Source: Carnegiea gigantea
Lineage: Eukaryota > Streptophyta > Magnoliopsida > Caryophyllales > Cactaceae
Length of the DNA stretch: 64,000 nucleotides
Assembly (NCBI GenBank): GCA_029747015.1
Contig: JAKOGI010002190.1
Span: 31,001-95,000 of the forward strand
Reading direction: 5' to 3'
The position numbers and the translations under genes were made by a program. Below the pieces are notes generated by a model that was not told the origin of the DNA, searched no databases, and was given only the letters and a program-made list of their open reading frames with translations. This document shows, piece after piece, positions 56,301-64,000 of this stretch. Position 1 is the first letter of the stretch. Each line of letters opens with the position of its first letter.

Positions 56301-57500
56301 ATTTGGCAAGTTCAATCAAGGGCTTGATTGAGAGAAACTGGAAAATTAAGATGAATTGTGTAATAAGACCAATTAATTTCATTCTTCCAATATTGGCGAT
56401 CTTGTGAATAGAGCAAAGAGAATATATAATACTTCAAGCTCTACCACCACTGCAAGTAAGTTAGGTTATGGAAGTGGTTAAGAAGGCCGTGAAATTACAA
56501 AAAATGCATATGTTAGAGAGAATGATAATCAACTAAATGCAAGAAGAAGAGAGTAACAAAGAGTATCATTAGTCCTTTCCTGTTTCGGTTAGCCAGTTCA
56601 GATGCTTGATTTTTGGTTGTAGCATTTGCTTATGTTCTTTCTTTTGTATTAATCATGTGAAGGTACGAATTTATGTAAAATGTCTTTGTTATTAATGCTA
56701 TTTAATTAAATTTTCAAACAAAGAAAAATAAAAGTGAATATTATCTCAACATCATAAAAAGAGCATTATTTTGTTAACACATAGAGGCATATGCACATAC
56801 ACATGCACATGTGTGTGCATGCCCTCGCACACTTGTACACAGTTGTGTGTGCACATACACACACACAGATATATACATGACAACCTTCAAAAGAGAGGTC
56901 TTTTCACATAAGAACCTTTCCTATATCAGTGACAACTGTTAATTAACTTTGTTGGATTTGATATTGGCTATTGGTACTGCTTCGCCCTTTGACTACCCTT
57001 TTTTTTTCCTTGCAGCACTCCTACCTTCCACAGTCTCTTGTGCTAGCCTTAGATGCTCGCTTCCGCCCAACCCCCAAAAAAACACATATACCTTTAAGGT
57101 TTAGACCATTGCTGACATTAGGCCCTTGTGTGAAGGGTTTTTAGGTAAATCCTCTCCTATACTTATGTGTGTAGTACGTGCACATATCTCTTAAAAAAAA
57201 ATTAGTTGGAAAAAAAATGGTTTGATGTCTTGCATATCCAAGTTCTCATTTCAATCAATAGATTTTATGTATACGAATATATATTAATAAAGTGAATACA
57301 AACAAAACTGGATGTGATATGAATGGAATCAAGAGGATGTCGTGACTTCACCTTACCTAGTTTGTTTTCATTCTTGCGTATAATGCTCACCCTTTAATTT
57401 AGGTTGGCCAAATAGTTTTAGTTACCTAAATACTTCCTTGAAAAGACGACAAGTGAATGCTTGCCTGTTTATAATGAGTTTATATAGTGAGTTTTTATAG
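56301..57500. other. Spacer between LINE A and LINE B
   Basis: No gene is recognisable. At 56580-56740 the plus strand has GTTATTAATGC and an A-rich end, which could be the tail of another LINE. At 56780-56880 there is a CA/TG-rich tract. A C/T-rich stretch follows at about 57000-57080. Confidence 0.4.
56780..56880. repeat. CA/TG microsatellite with local inverted symmetry
   Basis: The tract alternates purine and pyrimidine (CACATACACATGCACATGTG, TGTGCATGCCC, then ACACACACACAG), with CA-rich and TG-rich parts able to pair. Confidence 0.8.
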
Positions 57501-58560
57501 AAAAGATATTGGCCTAGATAATGAAAAGATAAAGGCAAGAGAGAGAATGCAGAGAGAGAAAGTTGCAAGCAGGGTCTTCCTCTACAAAGGTGAGGAAGGC
57601 AAGGAAAACTAATAAGAGAGATCCCTCTCATTCAGCCTTTTCTACCCCAAATGTTGCCATCATTATGAATTCAATGAACAATTTTAAGAAAAATTTACAG
57701 AATGAACTTGAGTTTACTAGAAGTGGATCGTCTAACCCTAGCTTGAATGGAGTAGTGTCGAATGCTACGAATGATGACATTAGATCCATTAAAGACCAAA
57801 TACAATCTGCACTTGCTAGTTGGATTGATGTATTACAAAGGAGGAGATAATGATGTTCATAGGCTTAGAAAGAGCAGGTCATTTCCTCTGAAACTAACCC
57901 TAACCCTAAGCTACCAAATATAGGTTTTCGCTAGGACTTTGTTCAACCATTAACTTATAATGGTATGAAATTGGAATGCATTGAGGAAAATTATATCCAA
58001 TTAGAGGTTGAATATTAGAAATCACCCATAATTTGTTTTGTTATGGTTCCAATTCCCCTTTGAAAGTAATGAAGGGTTTTCTCAACTGAATTTGAGGTAT
58101 TAAAGTTGAAAAGGTAACTGATAAACCTAATAGAGTGTTCATTGTGCATTTTCAATATAAGCTAGAATGGGATGATGTGCTTTACCAAAACTTTTTTTAT
58201 TTTGATAAGAAGCCTATGATTATGAAGGCATGGGAAATAGGATAGTTAGTGGACAAATAGGCTATTTCTAAAGTTCTTATATGGGTTAAACTCCCTGAAG
58301 TTCATTTAAAGTTCTAGAGTAGAGAAGGGTTGAGCCTTTGGGTGAGCCACTCATGGTGAATGAAGCTACACAAGAAAAGTCTAAAACTAGGTTTGTAGGA
58401 ATGTTGGGGGCATGGATATTCATGGTGATTTCCCATCTTATGTCACTTTTATGGATGAGTTAGGGATGCTTGTTATCCAGTGGCTTGACTATGAATGGAG
58501 GCCATTGAAATATGTTTGGACATGTGGCTGACTAGTGCAGGAAGAAAGGTAGAGTGGAAT
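57500..58560 (+). pseudogene. LINE B ORF1 (DUF4283-type nucleic-acid-binding protein)
   Basis: The first block, 57563-57840, is basic (KVRKARKTNKRDPS) with a helical stretch (SIKDQIQSALASWIDVLQRR). From 58100 to 58330 the frames give VLYQNFFYFDKKPMIMKAW, AISKVLIWVKLPEVHLKF and SREGLSLWV, which is the DUF4283 pattern found in ORF1 of plant L1-type elements. After several stops, FPSYVTFMDELGMLV-like sequence follows near 58430. Stops in every frame make it dead. Confidence 0.75.
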
Positions 58561-58729
58561 GGAGAATGAAATAGGCCTAGGGATAGAATCTAGTGGTCAT
58601 AGAACAATATAGGGTATGGGGAGCATAGTAGATGACATTGCATAAAAGAATCTAGGATAATGTAGTACTCTAAAAGTAGGGATTAATATTCAGCTAGTCT
58701 TATATAATAGCTTTGGCTCTCTGTTAGAT

Positions 58730-59460
58730 CATGGATATAGAATGTAAGGGTGTTGAATAGCCCGAATAAACAGGAAGCTATAAAAGGTTTCTTCACCTAG
58801 AATAGATGTAACATTATTGGTTTACTTAAAACAAAGACCGGACTTGTAACAAAGGAAGCTATACTACAGCATACTAACCATTCTTGGACTATGGTTACCA
58901 ATGCTTCAAACCATATTAGAAGTAGAATTTGGTTGATTTGGGATCATATTAGTGTCCATATCATAATACTGTAGGTGCATCCATAATTTGTTCATTTTTA
59001 TACTTCCAATAGTAGCAATATTCATATTTATGTGATTATGGTGTATGGAGGTTATGATAATATAGAAAGGAACGAGTTATGGGAAGCATTGTAAGGAATT
59101 AGCTCTTCCATTAATGATCCTTGGATTATTGAGGGAGATTTTAATAGCCTACTAAAAGTTAAGGGAAAAACAGGTGGGGGCCAAGCCCTTGTTAGGGAAC
59201 TCCTTGACTTTGCAACATGTATTGATGCTTGTGGTGTGTAAGATAGGAAATGAAAGGGACATTTCTTCACATGAAGCAACAAGCAGGGACCTACATAAGT
59301 CTTTTCTGGGCTTGGCATGATTATTATAAATGGAGAGGGTATTAGATGTTGTCTTGGAATTTATTATGAGGTGTTATCTAAGGGGGTGTTTGATCACACT
59401 CCTCTACTTATACATTTTTGCAAGGATGATTTACTAATGCAAGAGTGATTCAAAGTTTAC
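58730..59460 (+). pseudogene. LINE B endonuclease
   Basis: The frames give IIGLLKTKTGLVTKEAILQ (58813-58870), SRIWLIWDHISVHIIIL, VYGGYDNIERNELWEAL and PWIIEGDFNSLLKV (59120-59160), then LDFATCIDACGV and HFFT. This is the order of an APE-type endonuclease, with the G-D-F-N block. The enzyme nicks target DNA so that RT can prime from it. Stops and a lost S-D-H end show decay. Confidence 0.8.
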
Positions 59461-59779
59461 AATATGTTGACTATACATCCTAGCTTCTTACAAACTATGG
59501 AAGCTAATTGGAAATAGGCACAATAGGCTAATCACATGTGTAGGCTGGTCTCAAAGCTGAAAACACTCATGGAATCTCTTATGGCTATCAACAAACTTTG
59601 CTTCAATGAGATTGATGCTAGAGTGTCTAAAGCTATGTAGGTGTTATAAGACATTCAGGCGAAGGTACATGATGACCCCAAGAATATAACATTATTTAAG
59701 CAAAGTAAAAGCATCAATGACTCATTACTATCTTATAGCAAATGCAGGAAGATCTTTCCTGTAACAGAAAACTAAGTAA

Positions 59780-60969
59780 AATTAGCTGCAGTAGGGTGAT
59801 CAAAACACAAAATTCTTTTTTTGATTTTCAACCTTAAAAGAGATACAATAGGGCTATTAAAATAATGATTGATAAGAATGGGGAAATTTAGACTAATTAC
59901 AAAGAGATTGGGGATTCTCTTGTTGATTACTTTTTCCTCATTTGTTGGTATAAAGAAGGAGGGACCTTATCCCTCTTATGAGGTTTTACTTCAGTGATCT
60001 ACAATACGTATAGAGCATAGAGATGCTATATCAATTCCTTTTTCCAATACAGGGATCTAGGAAGCCATGTTCAGTATTGGTAATGATATATAAGGCCCTT
60101 GGACCTGATGGGCACAACAACTATTTTTTTCAAGAAAACATGAAGCACAACAAGGCCCATAGTTTATGAAGCAATTAAAGATTTTTTTTGAAACTAGTCA
60201 GATGCTTAAGCAAATCAATGCAATAGTGCTGGCAATGATACCTAAGGTGCTCAATCCTACTTATTCCTCTGGGTTGAGACCTATAGCACATTGTAACACT
60301 TTATATACGTGCATCACTAAATTGATTTTCATGAGATTGAAGCATGTTATGAATCATCTGGTGAATGCTTCACAAAGGGCATTTGTGGAAGGAAGGTTAA
60401 TATCATTCAATATCTTAATTTGTAAGGACTTGGTAAAACTTTACAATAAGAAGAATGTATCTCCAAGGTGTATTATGAACATAGAACTTCAAAAGGCCTA
60501 TGAGACAGCCATGTGGGACTTCATGAAGGGTTATTAATAGGTTATGGGTTTCCTGATGACTTTATAAGAAGAATCATGTGCTGCATATCAAGTACCAAAT
60601 TCTCTATTATGTTGAATGGCATTAATTAAGGGTTTTTTGGTAGTAAGAGGGGTCTTAAGCGAATATAACCTATGTCCCCATTGATCTTTGTTTTAGTAAT
60701 GGAATATATTAGCCAAGCTCTCAAGGTGGCATCTAAACTAGAGCATTTTAGATATCATCTTGGCTTTCGTAGATTGAAGCCATATATGCTCAGTTTTACT
60801 AATGATTTACTTCTTTTTTGCCCAGCTAATATAGTTAGTGTCAAATACTTAATGACTACATTCAAATACTTCTTTGAATGTTCTTGGCTGGAAGTAATGT
60901 TGAGAAATCAGAATTTATGATTGCTAGAGTGACGAAAGAGACAAAGAAAAGGTTGGTAACAATGACGAG
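59780..60969 (+). pseudogene. LINE B reverse transcriptase, upstream part
   Basis: The frame 60166-60537 reads VLAMIPKVLNPTYSSGLRPI, ITKLIFMRLKHVMNHLVNAS, AFVEGRLISFNILICKDLVK and MNIELQKAYETAMWDFMKG. After a stop, 60672-60920 reads MSPLIFVLVMEYISQALKVA and PYMLSFTNDLLLFCPANIVS, where the active-site F-A-D-D appears as F-T-N-D. The frame is cut at 60977 by a hAT insertion and resumes at 61793. Confidence 0.85.
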
Positions 60970-60977
60970 GTTTCAAC

Positions 60978-61784
60978 TAGAGCTAGGTAATGTATCGTGT
61001 TGGGTCGGGCTCGTGTTCATGTCGAGCTTAGACAGGTTGAAAACCCCCGAATCTGAACCTGACCTATTTAATAAACAAGTTGAAAATGTTCAACCCAAAC
61101 CGCTTAACATTTAAACAGATTGACCTAAACCTAATCCGTTTACATAAACGGATAAAACGGGTTAGGTTGAGGTTGCCCATTTACCCACCAACCCGCTTAA
61201 TTGCAACACAAATTTCAATCCAAAGGTAATTTACCAAATAAATTACATATTTTCTAGTATTTTAAGGCATAGATGCTTTCAAAAGTACATCAAAATAGCA
61301 ACTAACTTATAAGTTTCAGCATGTTCAAAGCCCATTCCAACAAAACAGTCTGCGGTAATATAATTTTTACAGCTTAGAAAGTTCACATAAGAACCAACTA
61401 TTTAAATTACAAACCATGTCCAAATCAAGTCTTAAACAACAGCAAATAAGGTAAATTTTCTGTAATTCTTAATAACATAACCAGCAAGTCCATAAAAGAT
61501 ACCACAAATTCTAATTCTCCAAAGCCTAATTTCCATAGAAAATGTAAATGATAAATGGTAAATAAATAGTAAACATGTTGACCTACTTAACTCGTTTAAT
61601 TAAACAGGTTAAATAGGTATTTTTTCGTATCAAGATTCTGAACCTGAACCTAACCCAATTAATTAAACGGGTTTACTGTATCGACCCATTTAACTAAACG
61701 GGTTTGAACTTCATACCCAAACCCGCTTAACTTTGTGTCGGGTTCAGGTCAGTAATCGTGTCGGGTCAGCTTTTTTCATCTCTA
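60978..61784. mobile_element. Non-autonomous hAT element (807 bp) inserted in LINE B
   Basis: Perfect 8-bp target duplications GTTTCAAC lie at 60970-60977 and 61785-61792. The element begins TAGAGCTAGG and ends TTCATCTCTA, so terminal inverted repeats share TAGAG, as in hAT elements. Both ends are crowded with CGGGT/ACCCG words (for example 61010-61060, 61135-61200, 61660-61770), like hAT subterminal transposase sites. There is no coding capacity. Removing it restores continuity of the LINE B frame. Confidence 0.88.
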
Positions 61785-61792
61785 GTTTCAAC

Positions 61793-62958
61793 TAGGCGTT
61801 CTCTCATTTAAATATCTAGGGATTGTTGTAAAACCCAAACACTGAATAAGTCAGATTTTCAAACAGTTATTGATCGTATCACAACAATAGTAAGGGCTTG
61901 GCCTGGTCAAAAGCTCACATATGCAGGTAAAATACAACTTATCAATTATATATTGTTGAACATGTTTATGTACTGGAGTCATATTTACTGCTTCCTAAAT
62001 ATCTGTTAGAAAGGGTTAATCAAGTTTGTAGGGCATTCCTATAGGGGTATGGTCCTGAGAGGGGAAAGCGTGCGTTGGTGGCATGCGACACTCTATGCTT
62101 ATCAAAGAAGAAGGGTGGTATAGGAGTAAAGGATGTAATGAAATGGAATGCAGCCTTGGTAGCAAACCATGCATGAAATGTAACATCAAAAGCTGATGGT
62201 TTATAGATCAAATGGGTGAACCAGTACTACTTAATGGGTCATACTATTTGGAATTGCAGACAATAAGCTAAAGACAACTGTTGTTGTATGAAAATCCTTA
62301 AAACTAGAGATATGTTTCAGGCTGGATTCTACCCAAAAACTAGTGAAATGGTTGCATTCTACTGAATAATGTACTCTGTCACATCTAGTTATAAGTGGGC
62401 AAACCTCAAGTACTTTAGAATAGACTAATTTGACAAATAAGAATACCTAAATATGCTTTCATCATGTTGCTGACGATACAGTAGAAGTTACTTTCTAGAG
62501 ACAGATTGCTGGGTCTTGGGACATGACCTGATGATCTGTCATGTTTTTTATGTGGTGAAGAGAATGAAAAGTATGAGCATCTCTTCTTTTCACATCAATT
62601 CACCAAAGTAGTTTGATACATGTACTGGTTTACAGTTGCAGCTTGAGACTGTCCAATGGGGCAACTGGTAGGAAGAAATCCTAAATCAAGCTAGCACTAG
62701 AAGACAATTGGGTAAAATTTTTATGGCCTTGATTGTTTGTGTTTATCATTGTTTGAGGGAAAGGAATATGAGATTTTTTTAAAATGTAAAAAACGAACGC
62801 TATCAAGTTATTACTGAGTGTGGTAGAGTGATCTTAAGTAGACCTAGGAAAGTGTAAATAGAGTGCAGAAATGTTAGGGTATGCCCTGATTTGTGTTTGA
62901 TGTGAAGCATTTTCATTACTTGGTTGAATGTATGAGCTTACTTTTCTACCAAAAAAAA
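61793..62958 (+). pseudogene. LINE B 3' part: RT thumb, zinc-binding region and poly-A end
   Basis: After the hAT element the frames give FKYLGIVV (61815), LINYILLNMFMYWS-like and EGWYRSKGCNEME segments, and then a zf-RVT block at 62530-62620 (DDLSCFLCGEENEKYEHLF). The element ends with TTTCTACC and an A-run at 62951-62958. No RNase H domain is present, unlike LINE A. The two LINEs are therefore different families. Confidence 0.75.
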
Positions 62959-62980
62959 GATTTCATACCTTTCTCCTTTT

Positions 62981-63889
62981 TAGGCCTCGTAAAAATTTAC
63001 TCGGCCTGATAACCCCCCCAAGAAATTGAGGGTCTTGAACGAGATTTTGAAACCTGAACCCACTGGGGTGAAACCCATTAGGGTTAGAGTCAACCTATTT
63101 GGCTTTAATGAAATTTTTTGTAGAAAGATTTTCTCAAGCAAAAGTTCTATTTATCCAATTATTTGAGTTGGTTTTTTATCTTTTAATGAGCACATGATTA
63201 AAAGAATTCACTTTGGAAAAAACAATACTCGTACATTTCTGACTTCTTTCGAATTGTTTCTACTTTTATGACTCTTAAGCCGTCACTTTTTCGATCAAAA
63301 AGAAAAAAGAAAGTCAACACTATATTCTATCAGTATTACTAGAATACCACGTTCATTAGACGCTGCTATTAATCTTGTCCAACATTTGTCTCAAAGAACA
63401 ATCAACCATCTCATCATAATAAGACAAATCATGCAAACACGTAAAACAGTACATGTTATGAAAAATAGGAACGATATGTGGTTGAATATCTCTTGGTAAT
63501 TAAGACGGACACATCCACATCATTAGGCATTTAATTTTTGGTCAAAATTTTTGCATATGTAACAATATTTATTTTTTAGAATTTTATTTATTTTATTATT
63601 TAGAAAACATACTCCAAGAGATTCAATGAATCTTATATTTTGTACATTGGCCTCTGAAAAAGGCTTAAATATCAAAAGATCAAAGTCATGAAAGCTAAAT
63701 TAACCTTTCTTATTTAATAACTTATTTTTATGTTTATAATGTTGTAGAAGAAAAAAAATTAAAATATGCTTCTAACTCATTGGGTTGACTCGAACCCGAA
63801 ACTTTAAGGTTAGGGTTTAGCACTTTGAAAGCTAAACCCGACATATAACTGACCTGTATTTTACCCAACCACCCAAATTGCCAGGTCTA
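62981..63889. mobile_element. Older hAT-like element (909 bp), diverged ends
   Basis: The left end TAGGCCTCGTAA and the inverted right end TAGACCTGGCAA match at nine of twelve bases. Flanks CTCCTTTT (62973-62980) and CTTCTTTT (63890-63897) match at seven of eight. ACCC-type words occur near both ends. It directly follows the LINE B tail. No transposase is seen; the call rests on ends only. Confidence 0.5.
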
Positions 63890-64000
63890 CTTCTTTTCAT
63901 GATCTCCTTAGAGCATTTCAAGCTGAAGTTCCAAATTGGAGCCTCATCTTGCTACATCATTAAAAATTTCAATTTTTGGAATTTGTATTCCTTCACTTCT

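Noticed and set aside
57893..57912. CCCTAACCCTAA as telomere-like repeat
   Set aside because: Only two units are present, within the decayed LINE ORF1 region.

Overview
The window is nuclear DNA of a flowering plant, most likely a dicot. One host gene is recognisable: a split ATP23-type metallopeptidase on the minus strand at 10.8-14.7 kb (195 codons, five coding exons). Nearly everything else is transposable-element sequence, much of it nested.

0-10.4 kb: a decayed FAR1/MULE-type transposase gene (1-2160, plus strand), then a 7.9-kb imperfect palindrome (arms 2539-6245 and 6296-10418). Each arm holds a broken copy of the same multi-exon transposon gene, and the two copies read toward the centre. 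Their introns, and those of the FAR1 gene, are filled with a degenerate minisatellite: a core TTAGTGAGC (GCTCACTAA on the other strand) recurs at an almost exact 21-bp spacing while the DNA between cores drifts. This is the most unusual signal in the window.

10.4-17.5 kb: the ATP23 gene, whose 2.55-kb second intron holds a probable solo LTR and a homopolymer-C tract, followed by a dead PIF/Harbinger transposase (minus strand).

17.5-56.3 kb: a nested stack. The base layer is a minus-strand non-LTR retrotransposon (LINE A) found in three pieces (17550-17720, 47259-48067, 54141-56300). A 6.1-kb chromovirus-type Ty3/gypsy element (48073-54135, target duplication CAAGT) and a very large Tat-type Ty3/gypsy element (17726-47253, target duplication GAGCT) are inserted in it. 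The Tat element carries gag, protease, RT, two RNase H domains and integrase on the minus strand, and a decayed plant-mobile-domain gene on the opposite strand whose first exon is tandemly triplicated. A Sirevirus-like Ty1/copia element (33125-43791, target duplication ATTAC) sits inside its leader. The copia element is the youngest: its LTRs differ at only about 20 positions by eye and its pol frame is 1103 codons long. It has an extra 3' ORF with its own plant-style leader.

56.3-64 kb: a second LINE (LINE B, plus strand, about 57.5-62.96 kb) with ORF1, endonuclease, RT and zinc-binding regions, all decayed. An 807-bp hAT element (8-bp target duplication GTTTCAAC) interrupts its RT. A second, older hAT-like element lies at 62981-63889.

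Relative order of insertion: LINE A, then the chromovirus and the Tat element, then the copia element. Boundaries given with a target duplication were read directly from the sequence. Exon boundaries in the pseudogenes are approximate.
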